Origin: Paucibacter sp. KBW04
GTDB taxonomy: Bacteria > Pseudomonadota > Gammaproteobacteria > Burkholderiales > Burkholderiaceae_C
Direction of reading: 5' to 3'
NCBI RefSeq assembly: GCF_003852425.1
Contig: NZ_QAJN01000004.1
Coordinates: forward strand, 1 to 64,000
Length of the DNA stretch: 64,000 nucleotides
Both the position numbers and the translations under genes were made by a program. This document shows positions 34,053 to 43,145 of the stretch, piece by piece (the first letter of the stretch is position 1; each line of letters starts with the position of its first letter). The notes under the pieces were generated by a model. It did no database searches. It saw only the letters and a list, made by a program, of their open reading frames with translations, and was not told the origin of the DNA.

Positions 34053-34114
34053 CAGCCTTGGCAGCAATGCCAGGGCTGAATGTCGTCAGCGGTCACTTTC
34101 TTGAGACCGCTTTT
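34053..34114 (+). terminator. Two hairpins between prs and rplY
   Basis: CAGCCTTGGC (34053-34062) pairs with GCCAGGGCTG (34069-34078). AGCGGTC (34088-34094) pairs with GACCGCT (34105-34111) and is followed by TTT. The second resembles a weak intrinsic terminator and may separate or tune expression of rplY relative to prs. Confidence 0.5.
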
Positions 34115-34161
34115 ATCGGAGCAGCCTGGTCGCGGGCGCTCCATCCTTTTTGGAGAACCAT

Positions 34162-34788
34162 ATGAAATTCGTCGCTTTTGAGCGCAATTTGCAGGGGACC
34201 GGAGCGAGCCGCCGCCTGCGCATTGCTGGCCGCGTGCCCGCCATCGTTTTTGGCGCTGGTGAGCCCACCAATATCGAACTGGACCACAACGCCCTGTTCC
34301 ACGCCCTGAAGAAGGAAGCCTTCCACAGCACCATCCTCGAGATGGAACTGAACGGCGCCGTCACGCAAGTTCTGCTGCGCGACTTCCAACTGCACCCCTA
34401 CAAGCCGCAAGTCCTGCACGCTGACTTCCAGCGCGTGGACGGCACGACCAAGATCACCAAGAAGGTGCCTCTGCACTTCATCGGTGAAGAGACCTCGGTC
34501 GCCGTCAAGACCGACAGCTGCACCGTCAACCACGTGATCAACGAACTGCTGATCACCTGCCTGGCTCAGCAACTGCCCGAGTTCATCGAAGTCGACCTGA
34601 GCGGCCTGACCAAGGGTCACTCGGTGCACGTGAACGACCTGAAGCTGCCCGCCGGCGTCAAGGTTGTGACCCACGGCAAGCCCAACCCCGTGGTCGCCAC
34701 CCCGGTTGAGCCGATCACCGAAGAAGTGATCGTCGCCGCTGCTGCTCCCGCCGATGACGGCAAGGGCAAGAAGAAGGGCAAGAAGTAA
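34162..34788 (+). CDS. rplY: 50S ribosomal protein L25 (Ctc form)
   Basis: 208 residues from ATG 34162, preceded by GGAG. It binds 5S rRNA. The N-terminal L25 domain ([44 protein letters not shown]) is followed by the TL5/Ctc C-terminal beta domain ([32 protein letters not shown]) and a Lys-rich tail. Like other betaproteobacteria it has the long Ctc form rather than the short E. coli form. A strong terminator follows. Confidence 0.96.
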   Translation: MKFVAFERNLQGTGASRRLRIAGRVPAIVFGAGEPTNIELDHNALFHALKKEAFHSTILEMELNGAVTQVLLRDFQLHPYKPQVLHADFQRVDGTTKITKKVPLHFIGEETSVAVKTDSCTVNHVINELLITCLAQQLPEFIEVDLSGLTKGHSVHVNDLKLPAGVKVVTHGKPNPVVATPVEPITEEVIVAAAAPADDGKGKKKGKK

Positions 34789-34815
34789 TTCGTCCCCGGA
34801 CGAGCTTCTGCTGAG

Positions 34816-34843
34816 AAAGGCCTCGCACTGCGAGGCCTTTTTT
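34816..34843 (+). terminator. Intrinsic terminator of rplY
   Basis: AAAGGCCTCG (34816-34825) and CGAGGCCTTT (34831-34840) form a perfect 10-bp stem with a 5-base loop and a run of six T. It also covers the 3' end of the convergent sensor-kinase gene. Confidence 0.9.
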
Positions 34844-36723
34844 CATTGGGCGAGCACTGAGTTGGGCATCCACTGAGAAAGCAAGGCATGCAAGTGCTCC
34901 ACGGCCAAGGGCTTGCGCAGGACCAAATAGCCCTCCTGCTCCGCGGCCAAGAGCTCCTCGGAGTTCCACTCGGCGCTGACCATGGCCCCACTGGCGTCGG
35001 GGCACAGGTTTAGCAAGGTCTTGAGCACTTGCACCCCGCTCTGCCCCGAACGCAGCCGCTGGTCACACAGAATGGCCTGCGGCAGATAGCCCGCTTGCAA
35101 GACGGCCAAGGCTTGTGCCTCGTCTTCGGCGCAGCGCACCTCCAAGCCCCAGGCCTGCATCAAACTGGCCCAGGCAGATGCAACCTGCGCATCGTCCTCC
35201 ACCACCAGGCAGCGGCCACACAGCTGGCCTCTGCGCGGCTCGGGCAAGGACTGCGCTGCAGAGGCTAGGCCCAGGCTTGCGGCCGACTTCAGGCGCAGGA
35301 AAAAGCGCGAACCCCGGCCTTCGATGGAGTCCAGGCCATAGCTGGCGCCCATCAGCTCGGCGCAGCGCGCCACCACGGCCAGGCCCAGACCATGGCCTCC
35401 GCCGTCGATCTCCTGCCCATGCACATGGCGGTAGAAGGGCGAGAAGATCCGTGAGCGCTCCTCGACCGGTATGCCCGGCCCGCTATCCCAAACCTCCAGC
35501 TGCCAGTACGCGCCACGCTTGCGCACCCCCAGCAAAATCCCGCCCCGCCGGGTGTAGCGCATGGCGTTGTGCAATAGATTGACCAAGCATTGGCGCAGCA
35601 GCACGGGATCGGCAAAGACCGAGGCATGCGCCGGGGCCAACCGCACCCGCAGGGCCAAACCCAGACTTTGGGCCTCGGCGCGAAACAGCGTGACAACCTC
35701 CTGCAACAAAGGGTTGATCGCAAGGAGCTGCGGATTGACGCTGATATGGCCGCTCTCGATGCGGGACAAATCCAGCAAGGCATTGAACATCAGACTCAAG
35801 GACTGCGCCGCTTGGCGCAAATCGGCCAGGGCCGGGCGCAGGCCGGCGTCCTGGTTGCGATGGGCGATGGACTCGATCAAGAAACTCATGGCGTGCACCG
35901 GCTGGCGCAAATCATGGCTGGCCGTACGCATGAACTGGTTCCTGCTCTGCAAGGCCTGCTCGGCCTCCTCCTTGGCCGCCTGGTACTGCTGGGCCAGCTG
36001 CGCCGCCTGCTCTTCCAGCTTGATCTGTTGGTGGAAGAAGTTTTGCGTGATCAAGGCATGGCGGTAGAGCGCCAGCAGGAAGAGCAAGGAAATCGGCAAG
36101 ACCAAGGGCCAGGGCGATTGAGACAGCATCTCGCTGACCCGGCTCAAGCTGGGCTCGGCGATCAGGGGCGGCCAGTCAATTCGAGTCAGGGGATAGACGA
36201 CGGTCGCAATTCCCCAGCCCAACCCGAGGAAGCGCAGCAAGATGCCTACCGCAGGCAGCTGGCTGCGCGCATTCGTCACGATCAGCAGCGCCAGCCCGAT
36301 CTGGGGCAAAAGGACGAAGTCGTATTCGGTACGCCCCGAGGCAAGAAACAGCGTCAATCCCAGCGCCGCCAGACCCAAGGCATTGGCCTGACTCAAGCGC
36401 CGCACTCGCGGCTGCCAGCGCAGCAGCAGGGCCTCCGGCGAGACCGTCTGCAACTCGCGCAAAAAACCTTGGCGCATGAGCAAGGCCAGGAGCGAGGCCA
36501 GGACATAGCCAGCCGTCCAAAGCCGCAAGCCCAGCTGATTGCGCCCAAAACCCTGGAACCACAGAGCCAGTACCAGGCCGAAAAATGGCATTGCGCAGAT
36601 GCTGAACACCAGGCGCTGCAACATCAGGGCCAGCAAACGGGCCCGACCCGCGGGGCTGAGATCTTCCTGAGCCAGCGCCGGCGGAAACACATTCCGCCAG
36701 GCCTGAGCAAGGCGGCGCTTCAT
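34843..36723 (-). CDS. Hybrid sensor histidine kinase with C-terminal receiver
   Basis: 626 residues. The N-terminal 225 residues hold about six hydrophobic segments with little periplasmic loop, followed by a coiled coil (EEQAAQLAQQYQAAKEEAEQ). HisKA domain: RTASHDLRQPVHAM with His270. ATPase: LLHNAMRYTRRGG, VWDSGPGIP, GGGHGLGLAVVARCAELMG. Receiver: CLVVEDDAQVASAW with acceptor Asp in AILCDQRLRSG. The ATG at 36723 overlaps the TGA of the response-regulator gene (TGATG), so the pair is translationally coupled. The signal is unknown; membrane-embedded sensing is suggested by the lack of an external domain. Confidence 0.92.
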   Translation of the reverse strand: MKRRLAQAWRNVFPPALAQEDLSPAGRARLLALMLQRLVFSICAMPFFGLVLALWFQGFGRNQLGLRLWTAGYVLASLLALLMRQGFLRELQTVSPEALLLRWQPRVRRLSQANALGLAALGLTLFLASGRTEYDFVLLPQIGLALLIVTNARSQLPAVGILLRFLGLGWGIATVVYPLTRIDWPPLIAEPSLSRVSEMLSQSPWPLVLPISLLFLLALYRHALITQNFFHQQIKLEEQAAQLAQQYQAAKEEAEQALQSRNQFMRTASHDLRQPVHAMSFLIESIAHRNQDAGLRPALADLRQAAQSLSLMFNALLDLSRIESGHISVNPQLLAINPLLQEVVTLFRAEAQSLGLALRVRLAPAHASVFADPVLLRQCLVNLLHNAMRYTRRGGILLGVRKRGAYWQLEVWDSGPGIPVEERSRIFSPFYRHVHGQEIDGGGHGLGLAVVARCAELMGASYGLDSIEGRGSRFFLRLKSAASLGLASAAQSLPEPRRGQLCGRCLVVEDDAQVASAWASLMQAWGLEVRCAEDEAQALAVLQAGYLPQAILCDQRLRSGQSGVQVLKTLLNLCPDASGAMVSAEWNSEELLAAEQEGYLVLRKPLAVEHLHALLSQWMPNSVLAQ

Positions 36724-37418
36724 CACGGCTCAAGCCGGCGGCCATTGAGCAGATGGATGGCCTCGACCCGGTTGCTGACGCCCAGCTTGGCCAGGATCTT
36801 GCCCATATGCTCTTTCACCGTGGCCTCGCTCACCGCCAGCATGCGGGCGATACGCTTATTCGGCAAGCCGCGCAGCGTCAAACTCAGGACCTCGGCCTGC
36901 CTCTCGGTCAGGCCCAGGTCGGCCGCATGCAAGGGCAGTTCACGCCGGGCCAGGGGCAATCGCGCCTGCACAGCAGGGGCAAAGCAGGTCTCGCCCGCGA
37001 GCAACGAGTCCACCGCCTGCTGAAACTGTTCGGGCGAGGCTTGTTTGAGCAGAAAACCATGGGCGCCGGCCGCCTGGACCTTGGCTTGAATCGCCGGGTC
37101 TTCATCGCCGCTCAGCACCAGCAGCCGGGTGGTCGGGGCTTGCACGCTCAGCTGAGCCAGCAGATCCAAGGCACTGCCATCGGCCAGCCAGAAATCCAAG
37201 ACCAGCAAGCTTGCCGCATCCCCCAAGTCCTGCAAGCAGCGCAGGCAGCTGGCACCATCACTCGCCAGATGAACCTGGGCAAAGCCGCAATGGCTTTGTA
37301 AAAACTGCGCCAGGCCGCGCGCGACCAAGGGATGGTCATCGACCACCAGGGCATGGCCCAGGCGCTCCGCCGGACCCGGCTGCCTCGCAGGAGGAGAAAA
37401 ACGAGGCTCTGCATTCAT
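36723..37418 (-). CDS. LuxR/NarL-family response regulator
   Basis: 231 residues from ATG 37418 (AGGA nine bases upstream; ATG 37427 is an alternative). The receiver has acidic pair Asp27-Asp28 (LVVDDHP), acceptor Asp75 (LLVLDFWLADG) and Lys in GFLLKQASP. The C-terminal LuxR helix-turn-helix is LTERQAEVLSLTLRGLPNKR, then IARMLAVSEATVKEHMGKIL. It is co-translated with the hybrid kinase downstream and presumably is its output regulator. Target genes are not evident. Confidence 0.93.
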   Translation of the reverse strand: MNAEPRFSPPARQPGPAERLGHALVVDDHPLVARGLAQFLQSHCGFAQVHLASDGASCLRCLQDLGDAASLLVLDFWLADGSALDLLAQLSVQAPTTRLLVLSGDEDPAIQAKVQAAGAHGFLLKQASPEQFQQAVDSLLAGETCFAPAVQARLPLARRELPLHAADLGLTERQAEVLSLTLRGLPNKRIARMLAVSEATVKEHMGKILAKLGVSNRVEAIHLLNGRRLEP

Positions 37419-37615
37419 TCCGTGCATTCCTGTATTGGCCCGCAAATCTGGCCCGTACGCCACCCTACTGCGGGAGGGTTCACGAGCGGGCACGGGCCTG
37501 GGCAAACTCGGCCAGAGCTTCAAGCTGCGCAGCGCCATGGCCGCCCTTGCCCACGCGCCCCGCAGGTCTGAACGCCCTTGCTCCCAACTGTAGTCAAAAA
37601 CGAAAGCACAAGCCC

Positions 37616-38023
37616 ATGCCCTCCTCATCTTCCATCAAAGCCAGTCGCCACGGCCGAGCTCGCGCCCACTACTTCCTCATCCCCTTATTGCTCAGCCTGG
37701 GCGCTTGTTCGTCCACCATCAAACAAGAAGGCGTTGAACAAAGAGCCGCCATGGCCACCGGCCGCCCGGTAGGCAGCTTCACCATTACCGACCAGGTGGA
37801 AGCCGGCGGCGGCCGCATCGAGTTCAACGTCAAGGCCAAGGACGGCGCCCACTTCCAGTGCTATATGTACTCCGCCACCGCCTTCCAGAAGGCCATGTCT
37901 TTTGGCCAGACGCCGCACTCCGACGCCATCTGCACCCAGATGGGCAAGAGCGGCGGCGGCAGCACCAGCACGGCCCCTGCCCCCAGCTGCAATGCCTTGC
38001 TCAAGGCCGCAGGCAAATGCTGA
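37616..38023 (+). CDS. Small lipoprotein, unknown function
   Basis: 135 residues from ATG 37616. A lipoprotein signal (YFLIPLLLSLGAC, lipobox LGAC) is followed by a soluble domain with GGRIEFNVKAKDGAHFQCYMY and three further cysteines (CTQMG, CNALL, terminal C) that could form disulfides in the periplasm. It is divergent from the response-regulator gene and sits just before pth. No known family is recognised. Confidence 0.65.
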   Translation: MPSSSSIKASRHGRARAHYFLIPLLLSLGACSSTIKQEGVEQRAAMATGRPVGSFTITDQVEAGGGRIEFNVKAKDGAHFQCYMYSATAFQKAMSFGQTPHSDAICTQMGKSGGGSTSTAPAPSCNALLKAAGKC

Positions 38024-38070
38024 GGCGCTGAACCAGGGCGGGCCGGTGCGCTGCACCGATAATCCCGCCC

Positions 38071-38796
38071 ATGATTCGACTCTTTGTTGGCCTGGGCAAC
38101 CCAGGCGCTGAATACGAGGACACCCGCCACAACGCAGGCTTCTGGTGGATTGATTCCTTGGCCCGCAAGCTGGGTGCCAGCCTGCAGGTGGAGCGCAACT
38201 ACTACGGCCTGTGCGCCCGGGTGAACAACGCGCCCGGCGCCAGCGGCCCCATCTGGTTGCTGCAGCCCATGACTTATATGAATCTCTCGGGCAAGTCGGT
38301 GGCCCCGCTAGCGCGCTTTTTCAAGATCGCACCGGAAGAGATCCTGGCCATCCACGACGAGCTGGACCTGCTGCCCGGCGAGATGAAGTTCAAGCAAGGC
38401 GGCGGCAACGGCGGCCACAACGGGCTCAAGGACATGCAAGCCCAACTGGGTTCGGCCAATTTCTGGCGCCTGCGTCTGGGCATCGGCCACCCTGGCATCA
38501 AGAGCGAGGTAGCCGGCTATGTGTTGCGCAAGCCGCCCCTGGCCGAGCGCCAGGCGGTGGAGGACTGCATTGGCAAGTCCATGGACGCGCTGGAGTTCAT
38601 GCTCAAAGGAGAGATGGACAAGGCCTTGACCAAGATCCACGCCAAGCCGCCCCGGCCCAAGCCACCCAAGCCGGCGCCGCAGGTGGCCACGGCCACGACC
38701 TCGGCCAATAATCCCGCCGCTCTTGCGAGCCCATCGGTCAGCGTCGCAGAATCGGCAGGCCCAGTCCCCACACCGGATCCCGGCCCCAAACCATGA
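38071..38796 (+). CDS. pth: Peptidyl-tRNA hydrolase
   Basis: 241 residues. It recycles tRNA from dropped-off peptidyl-tRNA. All landmarks are present: [20 protein letters not shown] (catalytic His in TRHN), [43 protein letters not shown] and [12 protein letters not shown]. The core ends near residue 192. A Pro/Ala/Lys-rich extension of about 45 residues ([12 protein letters not shown]...) makes it longer than usual and is probably disordered. The stop overlaps the next gene (ATGA). Confidence 0.96.
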   Translation: MIRLFVGLGNPGAEYEDTRHNAGFWWIDSLARKLGASLQVERNYYGLCARVNNAPGASGPIWLLQPMTYMNLSGKSVAPLARFFKIAPEEILAIHDELDLLPGEMKFKQGGGNGGHNGLKDMQAQLGSANFWRLRLGIGHPGIKSEVAGYVLRKPPLAERQAVEDCIGKSMDALEFMLKGEMDKALTKIHAKPPRPKPPKPAPQVATATTSANNPAALASPSVSVAESAGPVPTPDPGPKP

Positions 38797-39278
38797 AGCC
38801 CCGCCCCTCACCGGACCTTGCATCGCTCGCCCTGCTGCTGATTGCAGCGCTTGCAATGCAGGCTCCGGCCCAGGGGCAAACCCAGACCCAAAGCAGCCCC
38901 CTCTACCGCTGCGGGCCCGAGGGCCGCGATCTGCGCGACTCGCCCTGCCCCGGCGGCAAGAAGGACGAGCCCACCAAGCTGCAGTACGAACAACCCAGCG
39001 CCGCGCAAACCGCAGCCGCCCAGGCCCAAAGCGCGCGCGAGGCGAAACTGGCCGATGCGATGGAGCGCGAACGCCTCCAGCAAGAGGCCCGCGACCGCCA
39101 GGCCAATGCCAAGGCAGGCAGCATCGATGGGCGCATGAAGTCCCAAGAGCCCAAGTCGACGGCGGGCGAGCCCAGCAAGAAGCGCGCGGCCCCCAAGCCG
39201 CACAAGGCGCCTAAGGGGCCCAAAGAAAAAAAGAAGAAGAACAAGGCCTCAGCCCAGGGCGCACAAAGCACGTCCTGA
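38793..39278 (+). CDS. DUF4124-like periplasmic protein
   Basis: 161 residues. A signal peptide ([20 protein letters not shown]) is followed by the short cysteine module [20 protein letters not shown], typical of DUF4124-type proteins. A long charged helical region ([20 protein letters not shown]) and a Lys-rich tail follow. Function is unknown. It is translationally coupled to pth and lies just upstream of the cobalamin riboswitch but on its own promoter side. Confidence 0.7.
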   Translation: MKPRPSPDLASLALLLIAALAMQAPAQGQTQTQSSPLYRCGPEGRDLRDSPCPGGKKDEPTKLQYEQPSAAQTAAAQAQSAREAKLADAMERERLQQEARDRQANAKAGSIDGRMKSQEPKSTAGEPSKKRAAPKPHKAPKGPKEKKKKNKASAQGAQSTS

Positions 39279-39354
39279 TCGGCATTCTCAGCGCCCCCAG
39301 GGCCGGGCTGCGCCCAGCCCAGCGTTTCCTCATGAGCCGCAGCAGCTAGAATCC

Positions 39355-39615
39355 AAGCCTGTTGGTGCTCGCGCAGGCATTCATGTCTGCGCAGTTAAAC
39401 GGGAATCAGGAAGGCGCGCTGCCACGCATGCAAGCCCAACCTGAGCTGTCCCCGCAACGGTAAGTGAACGCAGCAAGACAAGGCTCTCGCTGCAATCCCT
39501 GTTCTCAATCCACTGGTGCGCAAAAGCGCGCTGGGAAGGACGCAGGGGTCAGCCGCCCAGGTCCAGGGTCCTCCTGATATCGACGGCCAGTTCATCAGCC
39601 CGGATACCGGCCAAC
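39355..39615 (+). promoter_or_regulatory. Cobalamin (AdoCbl) riboswitch
   Basis: The leader upstream of btuB has the conserved elements in order: TTGGTGC near 39362, GGGAATCAGGAAGGC-like core, CTGTCCCCGCAACGGTAAG near 39450-39470, and the closing AGCCCGGATACCGGCC region (39597-39612). This is the standard order of a cobalamin riboswitch. When B12 is plentiful it should shut down btuB and probably the downstream operon. Confidence 0.93.
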
Positions 39616-39718
39616 AAGGTGATGCAGTGCCGCGGCCAAGCCGCAGCTCGGCGTCGATATTCAGTGCGCTCAGCGGGTGAGCTTTGCGCCTGGTTTTTGC
39701 TTTGCCCCTCTAGCTCTC

Positions 39719-41674
39719 ATGACCTCTTCCGTCCGGCGTTCAACACGCCCGTCCGCGCTCGCCCTTGGCCTGCACGCCACTCCCATCGCGTTGGCCGTTT
39801 TGGCCTGCACCCAAGTCATTTCCGCCCAAGCTCAAACCGCAGCGCTGGGCCCCAACAAGCTTGACTCTGTGATGGTGACCGCCACCCGCAGCAAGCTCAG
39901 CCTTGAGCATGTGCTGGCCGATGTCACCGTGCTGACCCGCGCCGATATCGAGCGCCAAGGCTTCGGCAATCTGGCCGATTTGATGAGCCGCCAGTCCTGC
40001 ATCGAAATCGTACGCAACGGCAACCCCGGCGCCAGCACCAGCCTGTTCATGCGCGGCGCCAACACCCAGCACACCCTGCTCTTGGTGGACGGTGTGCGCA
40101 TGGATACCCAAAGCGGCAGCGGTGGTGCGGCTTGGGAAGCCATCCCGCTGGCCTTGATCGACCGCATCGAAATCGTGCGTGGCCCGGCCAGCAGCGTTTA
40201 CGGCTCGGACGCCGTGGCGGGCGTGGTGCAGGTCTTCACCCGCAAGGGCAATGGCCAGCCCAGCTTTGACTTCGGTGCCGGCATCGGCTCCCTGGGCACG
40301 GTCAAGGGCGATCTGAGCGCCACCGGTCGCCAAGGCGATTTCGATTACGCGCTGAGCATGGCTGCCGAGTTTTCCGAAGGTTTCAACACCCGCAAGGTCC
40401 TCAACGACCCCAGCTACCAGGCCGACCAGGATGGCTGGCGCAACTACAGCGGCAGCGCACGCCTGGGCTACCAGCTCAACACCGCGCACCGCTTGGAGCT
40501 GCTCAGCACCGCGGCCTCCACCGACGCCCAGTACGACGCCTCGGCCAAGCCCAAGCCAGGCGTGGATGACCACAATCTGCATGCCACCCGCGCCAGCCGC
40601 GCCCTGTGGAGCGCCAACTGGACGCCCGCACTGAACACCGAGCTGAGTGCGGGTGAATCCACCGAACGCTACGAGACCCAGAGCAACCGGCGCCCCACCT
40701 ATGTGACCGAAACCCAGGTGCGCCAGTACGCCCTGAACGCCGGACTCAAGCTGGGCACGGGCCAGCAAGTCAACTTCCTGCTGGAGCGCCGAGAAGACGA
40801 GCTGATCAACTCCGGCCTGCGCGCCGACACCGGCGGCCAAGCCAAGCGCAGCCAGAACGCCATCGGCGCTGGTTATCTGCTCAGCCTGGGCGCTTTCGAC
40901 GCACAGCTGCATGCCCGTCAAGATCAGGACAGCGACTTCGGCAATAGCAATAACGGCAGCCTGGCTGTCGGCTGGCGCTTTGCCAGCGCCTGGCGCGCCT
41001 GGGCCAGCGCAGGCACCGCTTTCCGCGCGCCGACGCTTTACCAAACTTTCAGCCAATACGGACCCAAGCCAGGCGCCAAGCCCTTGGATCCCGAACGTGG
41101 TCGCAATACCGAGCTGGGCCTGCGTTATGAGGGCGCTGACACCGAGCTGGGTCTGAGCGTCTACAACAACAAGATCCAGGACCTCATCACCTGGGATTCC
41201 ATCTTCCTGGGCAGCTGCCCACCCAGCGCCGACCCGCAACCCTGGGACGGCTGCTACGGCAATCTCGCCGAGGTGCGCCTGCGCGGCATCAGCCTGCAAG
41301 GTGAAACCCGCCTGGCCGGACTGCGCCTGCAAGGCTCGGTGGACTGGCAAGATCCGCGCGACACCAAGACCGACAAAATCCTGGGCCGCCGGGCCAAGGT
41401 GCATGGCAGCTTGCGCGTCGAGAAGGCCCTGGCGCAGTGGACGGCCGGCGCGCAAGTGCAGGCCTTTGGCGATCGTTTTGATGACCATGCCAACACACGC
41501 CCTCTGGGCGGCTACGCCTTGCTGAACCTGGATATTGGCTACCGCGTCAACCCGCAGCTGCGCCTCCAGCTCAATCTGGACAACGCCTTGGACAAGGACT
41601 ACGAGACCGCCAAGGGTTATGCCCAGGCGCCGCGCACCGTGTTCCTCAGCCTGCGCTACTCGCCCAAGCTCTGA
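39719..41674 (+). CDS. btuB: TonB-dependent cobalamin receptor BtuB
   Basis: About 651 residues from ATG 39719 (a GTG at 39677 is an alternative). Outer-membrane vitamin B12 transporter. Signal-like N-terminus (LHATPIALAVLACTQVISAQ), TonB box KLDSVMVTATR, plug (ADIERQGFGNLADLMSRQ; SLFMRGANTQHTLLLVDGVR; RIEIVRGPASSVYGSDAVAG), and a barrel ending RTVFLSLRYSPKL. The riboswitch directly upstream and the cob/btu genes downstream support the substrate assignment. An extra Cys (SRQSCIEIV) in the plug is also seen in other BtuB-like proteins. Confidence 0.93.
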   Translation: MTSSVRRSTRPSALALGLHATPIALAVLACTQVISAQAQTAALGPNKLDSVMVTATRSKLSLEHVLADVTVLTRADIERQGFGNLADLMSRQSCIEIVRNGNPGASTSLFMRGANTQHTLLLVDGVRMDTQSGSGGAAWEAIPLALIDRIEIVRGPASSVYGSDAVAGVVQVFTRKGNGQPSFDFGAGIGSLGTVKGDLSATGRQGDFDYALSMAAEFSEGFNTRKVLNDPSYQADQDGWRNYSGSARLGYQLNTAHRLELLSTAASTDAQYDASAKPKPGVDDHNLHATRASRALWSANWTPALNTELSAGESTERYETQSNRRPTYVTETQVRQYALNAGLKLGTGQQVNFLLERREDELINSGLRADTGGQAKRSQNAIGAGYLLSLGAFDAQLHARQDQDSDFGNSNNGSLAVGWRFASAWRAWASAGTAFRAPTLYQTFSQYGPKPGAKPLDPERGRNTELGLRYEGADTELGLSVYNNKIQDLITWDSIFLGSCPPSADPQPWDGCYGNLAEVRLRGISLQGETRLAGLRLQGSVDWQDPRDTKTDKILGRRAKVHGSLRVEKALAQWTAGAQVQAFGDRFDDHANTRPLGGYALLNLDIGYRVNPQLRLQLNLDNALDKDYETAKGYAQAPRTVFLSLRYSPKL

Positions 41675-41688
41675 GCAAACGCTAAGCG

Positions 41689-42270
41689 ATGAAACCCCAG
41701 CACCAACTCATCGTCGGTGGCCAGCGCAGCGGCAAGTCGCGCCATGCTGAAAAGCTGGCGCAAGACTGGCTCAACCAAGCCGCCGGACGGCGGGTGACGG
41801 TGCTGGCCACGGCCTTGGCCCTGGACGAAGAAATGCAGGCGCGCATTGCCCGCCACCAGGCAGATAGGCCGGCGGGCTTTGCCACCGTCGAGGCGCCCCT
41901 GGCCTTGACGACGGCCCTGGTTCAAGAAGCCTCGGCCGACAACTTCATCCTGGTCGACTGCCTGACCCTGTGGCTGACCAACTGGCTGATGCCCATCTCG
42001 GGCACAGCCGATCTGGCAGCCTGGGAGGCCGAGCGCCAGGCCCTGCTGCAGGCCCTGCCCACCCTGCCCGGCCGCATTGTCTTCGTCTCCAACGAGGTGG
42101 GCTGGGGCGTCTCGCCCATGAGCCGCGAGGCGCGCTTTTATGTGGATGAGTTAGGCCGCCTGAATCAGGCGGTGGCGGCACGCTGTCAAGACCTGACCCT
42201 GATGGTGGCCGGCCAAGCCTGGAGCCGCCCCGTACAAACGCAGAGCGAACCCTCATGCAATACACCATGA
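41689..42270 (+). CDS. cobU: Adenosylcobinamide kinase / guanylyltransferase
   Basis: 193 residues, also called CobP. It phosphorylates adenosylcobinamide and transfers GMP to give AdoCbi-GDP. P-loop GGQRSGKSRHAEKLA (10-24), LATALALDEEMQARIARHQ (His for GMP attachment is expected in this RIxxHQ tract), ILVDCLTLWLTNWL, and VFVSNEVGWGVSPMSREARF, matching the family VxNEVGxG motif. It starts 14 bases after btuB. It acts before CobS. Confidence 0.95.
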   Translation: MKPQHQLIVGGQRSGKSRHAEKLAQDWLNQAAGRRVTVLATALALDEEMQARIARHQADRPAGFATVEAPLALTTALVQEASADNFILVDCLTLWLTNWLMPISGTADLAAWEAERQALLQALPTLPGRIVFVSNEVGWGVSPMSREARFYVDELGRLNQAVAARCQDLTLMVAGQAWSRPVQTQSEPSCNTP

Positions 42271-43145
42271 AACTAGGCCTTGGCAGCATCCTCGGCCTCT
42301 TTCTTGCCCTGGCCGCTGGCCTGAGCCAGGCGCAAGCCCGTGTTGAGATCAAGGACGACCTCGGCCAGATCACGCACTGGACCCAGCCGCCCCAACGCAT
42401 CGTCACCCTGCTGCCCTCGCTGACCGAAACCGTCTGCGAACTCGGTGCCTGCGCGCGCCTGGTCGGCGTGGACCGTTATTCCAACCACCCGGCGTCGGTC
42501 AACAAGCTGCCCAAGCTCGGCGGCCTGGACGACACCCAGGTCGAGACCATCGTCTCCCTCAGGCCCGATGTGGTCTTGCTGGCCCCCTCTTCACGCGTCA
42601 CCGAACGCCTGCGCGGCCTCGGCCTGAAGGTGGTGACGCTGGAGGCCAAGTCCTACGCCGATGTGCAGCGGGTGCTGGCCAAGATGGGCCAGCTGCTGCA
42701 GGTCAACGATGCGCAGGCCGTCTGGCGCCGCATCGATGCCTTGGTCGGCGCCGCGGCGCAAGACATCCCAGCGCAGGCGCGCGGCGCCCTGGTCTACTAC
42801 GAGGTCGACCGCTCGCCCTATGCCGCAGGGCCGGTGTCCTTTATGGGCGAGACCATGGCCCGTCTGGGCCTGCGCAACATCATCACGCCCGAGATGGGCC
42901 CCTTTCCCAAGATCAGCCCCGAGTTCGTCGTGCGCGCCAAGCCGCAGCTGATCATGATTGGCAAGCGCAATGCCGACGGCCTGTTCCAACGCCCGGGCTG
43001 GGATCGCATCCCCGCCATTCACGACAAACGGGTCTGCGTTTTTGACGCCCAGCAAAGCGATGTGCTGGCCCGGCCCGGCCCTCGCATGGGTGAGGCGGCG
43101 CAGATCATGGCGCGCTGCCTGCGCGAGCAATACGCCAAGCCATGA
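42255..43145 (+). CDS. btuF: Cobalamin ABC transporter substrate-binding protein BtuF
   Basis: 296 residues; ATG 42267, which overlaps the cobU stop, is an alternative start. A signal peptide (LGSILGLFLALAAGLSQAQA) precedes a two-lobed periplasmic binding fold: RIVTLLPSLTETVCELGA, LVGVDRYSNHP, VETIVSLRPDVVLL, and C-terminal RPGPRMGEAAQIMARCL. It hands B12 to BtuCD. The stop overlaps btuC (ATGA). Confidence 0.93.
   Translation: MQYTMKLGLGSILGLFLALAAGLSQAQARVEIKDDLGQITHWTQPPQRIVTLLPSLTETVCELGACARLVGVDRYSNHPASVNKLPKLGGLDDTQVETIVSLRPDVVLLAPSSRVTERLRGLGLKVVTLEAKSYADVQRVLAKMGQLLQVNDAQAVWRRIDALVGAAAQDIPAQARGALVYYEVDRSPYAAGPVSFMGETMARLGLRNIITPEMGPFPKISPEFVVRAKPQLIMIGKRNADGLFQRPGWDRIPAIHDKRVCVFDAQQSDVLARPGPRMGEAAQIMARCLREQYAKP

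Noticed and set aside
39740-41488. 582-codon open frame antisense to btuB
   Set aside because: Same cause; btuB has a riboswitch, TonB box and plug motifs on the plus strand.
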